From Cryptomeria japonica (Eukaryota > Streptophyta > Pinopsida > Cupressales > Cupressaceae), in assembly GCF_030272615.1 (NCBI RefSeq), contig NC_081413.1, forward strand, positions 447,620,538 to 447,684,537: a stretch of DNA of 64,000 nucleotides, written 5' to 3'. Shown one piece after another: positions 45,842 to 58,556 of the stretch (within the stretch, counting starts at the first letter, position 1; each line of letters starts with the position of its first letter). Position numbers and translations under genes: made by a program. A model generated the notes under the pieces. It saw only the letters and a list, made by a program, of their open reading frames with translations. It was not told the DNA's origin and searched no databases.

Positions 45842-48800
45842 TATTGGGATTATTTAAAATTGAGTCAAATTTTGTAGGCCTATTTCAAAATTTTGCTCAG
45901 TATGTTAGAAAGGTACCTAAATAAGTCAGTTTGAATGGCCTAGTTTGCGAGAGGGCAGAGTGCAGCCGGTTGATTTTAAGAGGGTAAGGCTCGGGATTCA
46001 TGTCCTACACCTTTCATTTGGTCTATTCAGTGATGTGCAACTTTCAGAATTCAATTTGGATATGTTTATGAGGTACCCAGTTTGAGGGGTGAGCTGGAAG
46101 TGCATTTTAGGCACAAATGCAGATTTTATTGAGTAGCCTACTTTGAGCAATTACATCTTTTGCCCTGTTGATCATCATGGATAAATTAAAAGTGGATTCA
46201 ATTCTATGCATAAAAGTGAGTTACCCTACAAAATTTCAAGTCTTAATGAATCCATTTGCTTAGTTTTCATAGCCAAATCCGTTTGCAGTTTGTGTGTTTT
46301 GGCAAGTCCCTATTTCGACAACTAGTCGGAGCCTTGTTTCACATAAGTGTAAAAGTTGCCTCAGTAAGCGTCATGTCCGAAGGTTTGTTCTGAGTTAATG
46401 TTGGTATAAATGATGAGCTACATTTCAAATTTCAAGCCTTTATCAATCTGTTTGATCGGTTTTCAAAAGGATTCATTTAGCTATCATTTTAAGTTATCCG
46501 CACTTCCATTGTTATATCAGTTAATGTAGCCATTTTTGTGAGCCCGTCGTTTGCATCCTGTCAGTCTAGTGATCGCACTGAGAATTCAAAGATTTAATAT
46601 TTACTTTAAGGTACCTATGTTCCAAATTTGAGGGCCTACGGAGGTTGTTTGATATTTTTGAGAAAGGCGTCATGTGTTGCTAGGACATTGACTTCATCAA
46701 GTCCGCATTGTCGACAAAGCTAGTTGGGCATTTTCAAAAATTAATATCTCTTCGCTCGGGACTCATCTTGAGAAACCGTTTGGTAGAAGTCATCCTTGTA
46801 TATCAGAGTACATGCTTGTCAGATGGCGAGCTCCAGAAAGGTGTTTTGTCAGGTTTGAAAATTACGTCTTCGCGATTAAATGCGAAAATTGTGGCGTAAT
46901 TGCCTGAAGGTTGTAAAATGCAGATTAATGATCCGAAAATGATGTCGATCATCTCCAGAGGTGTGTTTAAGGTGTCTGAGCATTTCGATGTTCAGTTGCA
47001 TGAAAACAAAATTTTTTTTAGTCGGACCCACTTTGGCGCTCGACCTGACTCATGCCTGTGCCGTATTATTTTATTGGCGACTTTGTTTATTGAGGAATTT
47101 TAGAATATTTAAATGTGGATTGTGATGCTTTTGGCATGTTGAAATTTAGCAAGTTCCTCCTTCCTACGTGGCTAACAAAGGAGCCATAAAAAAATTCAAC
47201 AAATGGATTAGAAGACATTAAACTAATTTCAATGGTGTGGAGAATGCATTTTAATTTTTCTAGAAATGTAAATTGACAGTTGCAAAACTAATCTCCATCA
47301 ATTTTGCCAGCATTTTCCCCTACCATGAACTGTGGTATGGGTGAAAAGGTTTTAAATTTTAATCAAATGCTATTGTCAGGTGTCACATTCAATATGCTGC
47401 AGGTTTGAAAGATATTCAGCAAGTATCTCCAGCAGATGATTGAGGACCAGCATTCTCCCTCATGTGCAATATCCAAGAAATGGGCCATGGTATGAGTTTA
47501 TTGTCATTCCACTACATTTTGAGCTTCTGTGCTCAATCATGATTCCCATATCTATTAAGCAAATACAGGGATAAATGAAGACTTGGGCCAGGTGGAGTAT
47601 GTTTTAAAAAATAAAACAGGAAATTTGCTTGATGTCAGTTTTAATGGTTTGATATTGCAATATGAGATTCTGAATGTATAGGAGTTGAAAGAGGAATGAA
47701 GAATGCTATTGAAAAGCATTAATAAACTCAAACAAATGGCAAATTGCTAGCATCAGCTTCTCCTCCCACGTGATTGGTGTTGGAGGCCATTGAAACATAG
47801 AAATGCAAATCAAACTTGCAGAAGACTCCAATGGCATGTAGAGTGGAGTTTTCGAAGGGCATATGAAAGTATAAGTAAATCACAATGTAACAAGTGTATG
47901 CTATGAAGTACCATGACCTTTGCCAGCACTTTCCTTCTTTCATGTGGCTGCAAATGAAGGAGATGCTTGGTCTGTGTGAGTAGTGGGCACTGAAAACCTC
48001 CAACAAATGCAATTAGCACCCCCCTTTTTGACAAGAAACCATCAAACAAACAAATTGCAATGTGATGGCTAGAGAGGGTGAAAAATATGTTTTTAAATAA
48101 AGGCCATTGGCAAGTGCAAAGCTCAAACTCCACCACTGAGCCAAAATCCTCCTGCGTTGTGTCTTGAGGAAGGCATAGATCATTCTAACTAATGCCAATT
48201 AATCCCTCACGTGCCTCCCTCTTTTCTTTCTCTTCTAGCATGGTGTTTGGAGTGTGGTGTGGGCCTCCAAGAGCATTCCTCATCTCCCTCCAGCCTCTGC
48301 GTGGTGAATGAATTGGCAATGTTCAGATTTCAAAAGGGAAATGCAGCAACTAAAACTCTCCCACGTGACTGGTGAAAAGAGGAATGTTAAAACAGTAAAA
48401 TGCCATTTGCAGTTGTAAAGCCATGTTCTCTCCTCTACGTGGGCATGTCTAAAGCATTGAAAGACCAAGCAAAAGAAAGCAAAATGTGATTTGACAGAGC
48501 CCCTCTCCTCTTGTGCGTGAATGGTGGAAGATTTTAAAACTTGCAGACAAATGCAAAGGGCCCTTTACATGGTGTTTGGAGGCCACACACAAAAAAAAAA
48601 CCTTAGAACCATTGCAATCTGCCAGTCCTCCCTCTCTATGGCATTGAAAATTTCATCGAGATCTTTAGCAAAGTCCAAGATGCCATTAAATTTATAAGGA
48701 AAACCTCCAAGAGTGTAGCTACAGGCAAATCACTTAATCCCACATTGGTTGAGCGGAGGTCTTCTTTAATATTTAAAAGCAAGAACAAACACATGTATAA

Positions 48801-50582
48801 TGTCTAAGCCATTAAGGCTTTTGACGGATGGTGCTTGATGGCACCCAAGGTGGGCCCATGTGTGAGCACAGATCCTGAGGCAATGGAGGAGGTGACTGGG
48901 TGGCGACCAGGTGGACCCCACGCAAGCACGCTTCTTGAGGCAGACAAGCAAAATTTTGCAAAGAAAGGCCAAGTTAACGAGTGAGTAGGTTCGAGATGGA
49001 TCAACGGTGCACACAGTTTCGCGAAGGCAAGATACACGCCTATTAGAGCCTGCTAAATGGCGAAAATGCAGCTGGTTAACCAGTGAGCATGTTAAATCAA
49101 GATCGATGTCCTGCACAATTTCGCAACCCAAAGATGCATGCTCGTTAAACCCCGCAAAATGGCGAAGTCTAGATGGTGTACAGCTGGTGGGTATAGTCAG
49201 ATGTCCAGCAGGTGGGCTTGGTGAGGTGGCGCAGAGGTGGCACCTAGGTGGCAATGACATGGCGCTGATGTGGTGTACACGTTGCGGCCAAGTGGCAGTG
49301 ACAAAGTAGATGACGTAGCGGTGATGAGGTGTCGTCCCAGTTGGCACCCAGTGGACCCCATCAACCAATCAGATCTCGCATGTGGCAAAAGCATCAAGAC
49401 CAAATGGAGGCAAAAATCAAATTGTAAATTGTAAATGATATAGTTTAAACTATATCAAATAATTCAAAAATTTAAATGACTGAGCACAAATGGGCATTAA
49501 TTCGCCCAGGGTCTCAATTTTGGCCAAAATATAAAGTGTTATATATCATCGGAAAGCTCTCGGAGTGAGGAATCCAATTATTGGGTTACTTTTGACAAAT
49601 GTGTGATGTTTTGGAAGCATTTTGTCTAGGAGTAAAATTTAGTTAGAGAGAAGATATTTGATAATTTCAGTTGTAGATTTGATTTTCTTCCCAATACTTC
49701 TCAGTTGTAAGGGTTCCAAAAATTTGGAAAATGCTCCAGATTTGATGGCTTCCATTTTCTGAAGATCTTGACCCAAGTTTGTAAATGCTTCTATTTGGTT
49801 TCAGGGTATAGAGATTGCAGTGCAGTGTTGTAAATATGGTTTTAATTGCAGGTCTTACTTGTGTCAAGCATGAGTAATTTACCACAAGATTGTCTCTGTG
49901 ATATGTTTTTTCATTATTATGAATTCAATCCTCAAGGAGGATGAAATTTTTCATCTCAAGGAGATTGTATGATTGTTTGTAGGCATTCTTCAATGAAGAG
50001 TTTAAACTCTATAGTCAATCATAAATAATGAAATAATGTATCCAGATCTGATAAAATTGTGAATGAATCAAATAGTGAATTAATATAAGGTATTGACGCA
50101 TAAATATCTTGTTTAAGGAAAACAAACTTGCATCTATGATTCATATTTGTAGTTCTATGAGTGACTCTGTTGCCCAATGAACAAGGCACTAGTCTTTGAC
50201 AGATTTGGGAATGGTCTTAGATATACATTTTAAAAGATAAATCTATTTCCCTTTATGTTTAGGGGTTAATGTTCTATCCTTCCAAAGCTCTATTTCACCA
50301 ATTATTTGTATAAAATCTAGCCCATCTGTACATGTTACCTAATTTGGTGAGCTTGTGGAATGGTTTGTCTGCTCATTGTTGATATAGTCTTATGTTTGTG
50401 ATTGTTGTATTCAATGCATCAAAAGGGTGTCCCCCCGTAGGTCTAGCAGAACCTGAAGTGCAGGAGGATCATTAGGATCCTATGTTATGTTGTCCAAGCC
50501 CTGAGGTGTTTCATTGATTGAGATTGGCTATCTCATAGATAGATTTACAGGTGTCTTGGGTTATCACTTTTGGTGAACAACA
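45842..50582 (+). repeat. 5' LTR of element H
   Basis: 4741 bp. Its first bases read TATTGGG where the 3' LTR has TGTTGGG; ends GTGAACAACA. A hand count over the first 197 bases finds about eight or nine differences from the 3' LTR. Contains a possible TATAAAG at 49530-49536, two TTTCGC/GGCGAA units near 48985-49165, and an antisense open frame (49368-48766) that I do not regard as a gene. Confidence 0.93.
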
Positions 50583-50586
50583 AAAA

Positions 50587-50604
50587 TGGCGACTCTGCTG
50601 GGGA
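50587..50604 (+). other. Primer binding site of H
   Basis: TGGCGACTCTGCTGGGGA, four bases after the LTR. Resembles the arginine-tRNA-type site of Ogre/Tat elements (recalled, not checked), and differs from the Met-type sites of the copia elements here. Confidence 0.75.
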
Positions 50605-51312
50605 AGTGTTGTAATAACTCATGTTGAATCGAATCCTAGAGTTGTGCCATATCCATTTGAGGAAAGAGTCATAAAAGTATTATAAATCTGAAAGCATTTT
50701 CAGATCTGTAGTTATGTACCTGGTAGTGTTCTATGCCAAGTGTGGAAAGCTTGTTGTCCTTTTATCTTTGTGTGAGTTCAGATCTGTTCATGTTCTACAA
50801 ATGATTTTATAAATTCTCACAATAGTGAGTGGCAACTCTGAAAGATCTCTTCACTAGTGTTCATTGTGGTAGAAGTTTTAAAATATTTGGTGAACTTGCA
50901 TCAAAGATTTAGCAGCTGCTTGGGGTTTTATGATTGTAGATCCCAAAGAATCTATTGAAGATATTTTCCTCTGTGAAGGAGGTGGCGACTCTGTACGAAG
51001 ATTAGTGTATAATGTTAGAAGATCTCAGAGAGATCTTAACGAATATCAGAGCAGCAATAGCAGCAACAAATTTACTCCAGGTATTCCTCAAAGTATTAAA
51101 TAGACAATTCATGTTCCTTATAAGGTGAAAAGGTCACCATTGAAAGCAAAAGAAATTTACAATTTACATACTTCATTGAAATAAGTTTTCAGTCAGAAAT
51201 ATGATGAGAAGTGTCTATGATTCTGAAAAGTAGTGACTGCTTGTATTTTGAAAAGAAATTGTAAAACAGTGAGATACATGGTTATGATAGTGGTTCAGTA
51301 GATGTTTTAAAC
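50605..51312 (+). other. Leader of element H
   Basis: About 700 non-coding bases between the primer site and the ORF. GGCGACTCTGT recurs at about 50983-50993, echoing the primer site. No other structure recognised. Confidence 0.5.
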
Positions 51313-52872
51313 ATGATGGATCTAGATGTAGTTCCTAGATCTCCAAATCCTTTGTCAAATCTAAAAGAGATTGATAAAGAGATTGCAGTATGTCTTCAAA
51401 AGATTCGAGAGAAATTCATCTGGTTTTTAAGAAAGAAAATAGGGAAAAGAAAAGAGGAAGAGTCATCATGTATTTTTTATAAAAGATTCATAGCTGCATT
51501 AAATGAGTTTCTAGTTGATGCTAGACCCCATGAGTTTGTTTTGATTGAATTATTTTTAGAGCTTGATGAGCCTGACTCAATTAATTGGTCTACTGCCTTG
51601 AGAGAAGAGAGTGTTGCACATATTAAAGAATGGATAGATGAGATTGAAGCAATTAAATCTGAAAATGTACACAAGATTGAGCATAGTGAGGGAGATGAAT
51701 CCGTGAGTGGATGTACCTCCTATGATGTTGAATGTGATTATTCTTAGCATGAAAGTTCAGATGTGTATTCAGAACAAGAAGAAATTTGTGAGAATAGTGA
51801 TTGTTTAGCTAATTATGAGCCTGTTGAGGTTTCAGATGCTAATGATGTAGATCACCTTGTTGTTGATTTCAATCCACAAGATGTTTGCAACCCCAATTAT
51901 GGAACTATGTTGCAACATGTAGCAACACTTTATGAGCAGCATGATAAAGGTTATGATGCAGATGTGAGTTGTTGTAATGATGAAACAAATGTGCATAGAG
52001 ACATGAGCACTACAGATCCAATACCCTTATCAGATTGGGACAATGTTTCTAGCTCAGAGGATGAAACCAAGGAAAATGAAAATGAAGGAGGAGGTTCACT
52101 ATGTAGTGAGCAAATTTCAGAACTCTTAGCTGCTGATTTTCAGAGATGTGGATTCAAAAATGTGCCCAATCTTTCATACCCACTCAGTATATGTTTTGAT
52201 TTTGATGATGTTTTTGAGGGTGTAAAAAATGATACATATGATGTTGATTCTCTTCCTATGTTTGAGAGACAAAATGATAATGCATATATGGTTGATAGGT
52301 ATGATAATGAAGGTTCGTATGTTGATATGAATTCTGGCTTTGATATGCATTATGAGGATATACCTTTTAGAAGACATGACAGATCTGGGGTGTTTTTCTC
52401 AGATTTGCAAGGAGGAAATGAACCATTGGCAGGTAAAAATCATGTATTTTCATGTGTGCAAAATGCTGATAGAAATTGTGATCAGCAAGTTGAAGTGCAG
52501 TCATGTTATGAGGAAGTTTTCCTCTCTAGTTTGCAGGATATTATTGTGACAGAGTGTTTATTATTTTAGCAAACTAGCAATAAGGATCTGTCTAATATTC
52601 CCAACTTTCAGAGGGAGTCCGATTACTTCTCGTTTCAACAGAGAAGTAATGGTAAAAAATATGGCACTCTTTGCTCACCTAGTGACCAACCCTCTCAGCG
52701 TGTGTTTGATTTTCAGAGATATCATGATTATAAATATGTTGATAATTATGTTTTATATGATCAGCTGATTAGAAGTGGAAGTGTTTTTGATCAGGCAGAT
52801 TGGAATGATGATCTCAACTTACCTCCGATTAGTGGAAATGAAAATCAAGTGTTTGACAGAGGTAAGAATTGA
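51313..52872 (+). pseudogene. Element H ORF: unrecognised acidic protein, about 520 codons
   Basis: A single frame from MMDLDVVPRSPNPLSN to the TGA at 52870-52872 with two in-frame TAGs (51745-51747 and 52567-52569) and no frameshift. Residues about 1-110 look helical and mixed in charge (LRKKIGKRKEEESS; FIAALNEFLVDARPHEFVLI; HIKEWIDEIEAIK). The rest is strongly acidic and low in hydrophobics with repeated Asp/Tyr/Asn-rich stretches (SSSEDETKENENEGGGS; MVDRYDNEGSYVDMN). Ogre elements have an ORF1 of unknown role between primer site and gag; position and orientation fit that, but I cannot show homology. A good splice-donor-like AG/GTAAG lies at its end (52859-52865). Confidence 0.6.
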
Positions 52873-53104
52873 TTTCAGTTTTGATGGCCCGAGGCCATTT
52901 ATAAGTTGTATATTTTGTATAGTTGCTTTGCTTCAGTTGTGTGGTTTTCAATAAAGTGCCCTGCTGTATGGGTAGAATAAGGAAACCTTGTTTTTGAAAT
53001 GAGATGAGAAGAGAAGAATGATCCGTTTTTGGGTGGTCCGCTTAACCAAAGATATCTGGATACTTGTGTTGATCTCGCAATCAACCATCCCCAATCAGAG
53101 CCAC
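52873..53104 (+). other. 3' UTR of element H
   Basis: Non-coding. A purine-rich run sits at about 52997-53022, but the bases next to the LTR (CCCCAATCAGAGCCAC) are not a polypurine tract. Confidence 0.6.
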
Positions 53105-56100
53105 TGTTGGGAGTATTTAAAATTGAGTCAAAGTTTGTAGGCCTATTTCAAAATTTTGCTCAGTATGTCAGAAAGGTACCTAAATAAGTCAGTTTGAATG
53201 GCCTAGTTTGCGAGAGGGCAGAGTGGAGCCGGTTGATTTTAAGAGGGTAAGGCTCGGGATTCATGACCTACACCTTTCATTTGGCCTATTAAGTGATGTG
53301 CAACTTTCAGAATTCAATTTGGATATGTTTATGAGGTACCCAGTTTGAGGGGTGAGCTGGAAGTGCATTTTAGGCACAAATGCAGATTTTATTGAGTAGC
53401 CTACTTTGAGCAATTACATCTTTTGCCCTGTTGATCATCATGGATAAATTAAAAGTGGATTCAATTCTATGCATAAAAGTGAGTTACCCTACAAAATTTC
53501 AAGTCTTCATGAATCCATTTGCTTAGTTTTCATAGCCAAATCCGTTTGCAGTTTGTGTGTTTTGGCAAGTCCCTATTTCGACAACTAGTCGGAGCCTTGT
53601 TTCACATAAGTGTAAAAGTTGCCTCAGTAAGCGTCATGTCCGAAGGTTTGTTCTGAGTTAATGTTGGTATAAATGATGAGCTACATTTCAAATTTCAAGC
53701 CTTTATCAATCTGTTTGATCGGTTTTCAAAAGGATTCATTTAGCTATCATTTTAAGTTATCCGCACTTCCATTGTTATATCAGTTAATGTAGCCATTTTT
53801 GTGAGCCCGTCGTTTGCATCCTGTCAGTCTAGTGATCGCACTGAGAATTCAAAGATTTAATATTTACTTTAAGGTACCTATGTTCCAAATTTGAGGGCCT
53901 ACGGAGGTTGTTTGATATTTTTGAGAAAGGCGTCATGTGTTGCTAGGACATTGACTTCATCAAGTCCGCATTGTCGACAAAGCTAGTTGGGCATTTTCAA
54001 AAATTAATATCTCTTCGCTCGGGACTCATCTTGAGAAACCGTTTGGTAGAAGTCATCCTTGTATATCAGAGTACATGCCTGTCAGATGGTGAGCTCCAGA
54101 AAGGTGTTTTGATAGGTTTGAAAATTACGTCTTTGTGATTAAATGCAAAAAATTGTGGCGTAATTGCCTGAAGGTTGTAAAATGTGGATTAATGATCCGA
54201 AAACTATGCCGATCGTTTCTAGAGGTGTGTTTAAGGTGTCTGAGCATTTTGATGGTCAGTTGCATGAAAACAAAATTTTTTTTTGTCAGACCCACTTTGG
54301 GGCCCGACCTGACTCATGCCTGTGTCGTATTATTTTATTGGCGACTTTGTTTATTGAGGAATTTTAGAATATTTAAATCTGGATAGATATGCTTTTGGCA
54401 TGTTGAAATTTAGCAAGTTCCTCCTTCCTATGTGGCTAACAAAGGAACCATAAAAAACTTCAACAAATGGATTAGAAGACATTAAACTCACTTCAATGGT
54501 GTGGAGAATGCATTTTAATTTTTCTAGAAATGTAAATTGACAGCTGGGAAACTAATCTCCATTGATTTTGCCAGCATTTTCCCCTGTCGTGAACTATGGT
54601 ATGGGTGAAAAGGTTTTAAATTTTAATCAAATGCTATTGGCAGGTGTCACATTCAATATGGTGCAGGTTTGAAAGATATTTAGCAAGTATCTCCAGCAGA
54701 TGATTAAGGACCAGCATTCTCCCTCATGTGCAATATCCAAGAAATGGGCCATGGTATGAGTTTATTGTCATTCCACTACGTTTTGAGCTTTTGTGCTCAA
54801 TCATGATTCCCATATCTATTAAGCAAATATAGGGATAAATGAAGCAAGTGCAGTATATTTTAACAAATAAAACAGGAAATTTGCTTGATGTTAGTTTTAA
54901 TGGTTTGATATTGCAATATGAGATTCTGAATGTATAGGAGTTGAAAGAGGCATTGAGAATGTTGTTGAAAAGCATTAATAAACTCAAACAAATGGAAAAT
55001 TGCTAGCATCAGCTTCTCCTCCCACGTGATTGGTGTTAGAGGCCATTGAAACATAGAAATGCAAATCAAACTTGCAGAAGACTCCAATGGCATGTAGAGT
55101 GGAGTTTTTGAAGGGCATATGATAGTATAAGTAAATCACAATGTAGCAGGTGTATGCTATGAAGTACCACAACCTCTGCCAGCACTTTCCTTCTTTCATG
55201 TGGCTGCAAATGAAGGAGATGCTTGGTTTGCATGAGTGTTGGGCACTGAAAACCTCCAACAAATGCAATCAGCACCCCCCTTTCTGACAAGAAACCATCA
55301 AACAAACAAATTGCAATGTGATGGCTAGAGAGGGCAAAAAATATGTTTTTAAATAAAGGCCATTGGCAAGTGCAAAGCTCAAACTCCACCACTGAGCCAA
55401 AATCCTCCTGCGTTGTGTCTTGATGAAGGCATAGATCATTCTAACTAATGCCAATTAATCCCTCACGTGCCTCCCTCTTTTCTTTCTCTGTCGGCGTGGT
55501 GTTTGGAGTGTGGCGTGGGCCTCCAAGAGCATTCCTCATCTCCCTCTAGCCTCTTCATGGTGAATGAACTGGCAATGTTCAGATTTCAAAAGGGAAATGC
55601 AGCAACTAAAACTCTCCCATGTGACTAGTGAAAAGAGGAATGTTAAAACAGTAAAATTCAATTTGCAGTTGTAAAGCCATGTTCTCTCCTTTGCTTGGGC
55701 TTGTCTGAAGCATTGAAAGACCAAGAAAAAGAAAGAAAAATGTGATTTGACAGAGCCCCTCTCCTCCTATACGTGAATGGTGGAAGATTTATAAACTTGC
55801 AGACAAATGCAAAGGGCCCTTTACATGGTGTTTGGAGGCCATGCAAAAGAAGAACAACCTTAGAACCATTGCAATCTGCTAGTCCTCCCTATCTATGGCA
55901 TTGAAAATTTCATCAAGATCTTTAGCAAAGTCCAAGATGCCATTAAAGTTACAGGGAAAACCTCCAAGAGTGCAGCTACAGGCAAATCACTTAATCCCAC
56001 ATTGGCTGGGCGAAGGTCTTCTTTAATATTTAAAAGCAAGAACAAACACATGTATAATGTCTAAGCCATTAAGGCTTTTGACGGATGGTGCTTGATGGCA

Positions 56101-57870
56101 CCCAAGGTGGGTCCACGCGCGAGCATGAATCTTGAGGCAATGAAGGAGGTGGCTGGGCAGCGACCAGGTGGACCCACGTAGGCACGCTTCCTAAGGCAGA
56201 CAAGCAGAATTTTGCAGAGAAAGGCCAAGTTAACGAGGGAGCAGGTTCGAGATGGATTAATGGTGCACACGATTTCACAAAGGCAAGATACACGCCCATT
56301 AGAGCCTGCGAAATGGCGAAAGGAAAATGGCAAAAATGCAGTTGGTTAACCAATGACCATGTTAGATCAAGATCGATGACCTGTGCGATTTCGCAACCCA
56401 AAGATGCATGCTCGTTAAACCCCGCAAAATGGTGAAGCCTAGATGGCGTACAGGTGGTGGGTACAGTCAGATGTCCAGCAAGTGGGCTTGGTGAGGTGGC
56501 ACAGAGGTGGCACCTAGGTGGCGATGATGTGGTGCTGAGGTGGTGTACACGTGGCGACCAAGTGGCAGTGACAAAGAGGATGACGTGGTGGTGATGAGGT
56601 GTCACCCCAGGTGGCACCCAGTGAACCCCATCAGCCAATCAGATCTCGACACGTGGCAAAAGCGTCAGGACCAAATGGAGGCAAAAATCAAATTGTAAAT
56701 TGTAAATGATATAGTTTAAACTATATCAAATAATTCAAAAATTTAAATGACTGAGCACAAATGGGAATTAATTCGCCCAGGGTCTCAATTTTGTCCAAAA
56801 TATAAAGTGTTATATATCACCGGAAAGCTCTCGGAGTGAGGAATCCGATTATGGGGTTAATTTTGACAAATGTGGGATATTTTGGAAGCATTTTGTCTGG
56901 GAGTAAAATTCAGTTAGAGAGAAGATATTTTTATAATTTCAGTTACAGATTTGATTTTCTTCCCTCCTCTTTTAATTCCCAATTCTTCTCAATTGTAAGG
57001 GTTCCAGAAATTTGGAAAATGCTCCAGATTTGATGGCTTCCATTTTCTGAAGATCTTGACCCAAGTTTGTAAATGCTTCTATTTTGTTTCAGGGTATAGA
57101 GATTGCAGTGTAGTGTTGTAAATATGGTTTTAATTGCAGGTCTTACTTGTGTCAGGCATGAGTAATTTCCCACAAGATTGTCTCTGTGATATGTTTTTTC
57201 ATTATTATGAATTCAATCCTCAAGGAGGATGAAATTTGTCATCTCAAGGAGATTGTATGATTGTTTGTAGGCATTCTTCAATGAAGAGTTTAAACTCGAT
57301 AGTCAATCATAAATAATGAAATAATGTATCCAGATTTGATAAAATTGTGAATGAATCAAATAGTGCTTTAATATAAGGTATTGATGCATGAATATCTTGT
57401 TTAAGGAGAACAAACTTGCATCTATGATTCATATTTGTCATTCTGTGAGTGACTCTACTACCCAATGAACAAGGCACTAGTCTTTGACAGATTTGGGAAT
57501 GGTCTCAGATATACATTTTAAAAGATAAATCTATTTCCCTTTATGTTTAGGGGTTAATGTTCTATCCTTCCAAATCTCTATTTCACCTATTATTTGTATA
57601 AGATCCAACCCATATGTACATGTTACCTAATTTGGTGAGCTTGTGGAATGGTTTGTCTGCTCATTGTTGATGCAGTCTTATGTTTGTGATTGTTGTACTC
57701 AATGCATCAAAAGGGTGTCCCCCCGTAGGTCTAGCAAAACCTGAAGTGTAGGAGGATCATAAGGATCCTATGTTATGTTGTCCAAGCCCTGAGGTGTTTC
57801 ATTGATTGAGATTGGCTATCTCATAGATAGATTTATAGGTGTCTTGGGTTATCACTTTTGGTGAACAACA
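53105..57870 (+). repeat. 3' LTR of element H
   Basis: 4766 bp, TGTTGGG to GTGAACAACA, collinear with 45842-50582. Its last 346 bases are included in the tandem duplication 57525-58556. Confidence 0.93.
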
Positions 57871-58556
57871 ATGCCAAACACACACTTTTTGGGATTTAGG
57901 CACAGCTTGTATTTTTCCAATCTTTCGAAGATCTGTTTTAGAATGGGGATGTGTTCTTGTATTGTCTTGGATTTTCCTAGCAAATCATCCATGTAGTCCT
58001 CCATAATTTTGTGCAAGAGGTCATGAAAATTTGTTGTCCTATAAATCTATTTCCCTTTATGTTTAGGGGTTAATGTTCTATCCTTCCAAATCTCTATTTC
58101 ACCTATTATTTGTATAAGATCCAACCCATATGTACATGTTACCTAATTTGGTGAGCTTGTGGAATGGTTTGTCTGCTCATTGTTGATGCAGTCTTATGTT
58201 TGTGATTGTTGTACTCAATGCATCAAAAGGGTGTCCCCCCGTAGGTCTAGCAAAACCTAAAGTGTAGGAGGATCATTAGGATCCTATGTTATGTTGTCCA
58301 AGCCCTGAGGTGTTTCATTGATTGAGATTGGCTATCTCATAGATAGATTTATAGGTGTCTTGGGTTATCACTTTTGGTGAACAACAATGCCAAACACACA
58401 CTTTTTGGGATTTAGGCACAGCTTGTATTTTTCCAATCTTTCGAAGATCTGTTTTAGAATGGGGATGTGTTCTTGTATTGTCTTGGATTTTCCTAGCAAA
58501 TCATCCATGTAGTCCTCCATAATTTTGTGCAAGAGGTCATGAAAAATTGTTGTCTT
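57525..58556. repeat. 516-bp tandem duplication across the H/G junction
   Basis: 57525-58040 and 58041-58556 are near-identical (a few differences). Each copy holds the last 346 bases of the H LTR, the ATGCC target copy and 165-170 bases of the G reverse transcriptase with its YMDD box (57984-57995; 58500-58511). It must have arisen after H inserted. Confidence 0.92.
57871..57875. repeat. Target site duplication of H, right (ATGCC)
   Basis: Matches 45837-45841; a further copy at 58387-58391 comes from the tandem duplication. Confidence 0.93.

Larger units (their letters stand above)
45842..57870 (+). mobile_element. Element H: 12-kb LTR retrotransposon with long LTRs and one acidic ORF
   Basis: Direct repeats of 4741 and 4766 bp flank only 2.5 kb of internal sequence, with the target duplication ATGCC. 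The primer site TGGCGACTCTGCTGGGGA is of the type reported for Ogre-like Tat elements. There is no gag, protease, RT or integrase; the single ORF has no recognised domain. LTRs of this length with a lone upstream-type ORF suggest a non-autonomous relative of Ogre-like elements that kept ORF1 only. Orientation comes from the primer site; no clear polypurine tract precedes the 3' LTR. Confidence 0.9.

Noticed and set aside
48766-49368. A 200-codon open frame on the minus strand of the H 5' LTR, with a 189-codon counterpart at 56069-56638
   Set aside because: Its presence twice only reflects the LTR duplication. The two copies diverge by a frameshift, the region is locally GC-rich so stops are rare, and no domain is recognisable.
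51313-52872. A host gene between two segmental duplications
   Set aside because: The flanking 4.75-kb repeats have TG...CA ends, a primer site and a five-base target duplication, so they are LTRs and the ORF is internal to a retroelement.
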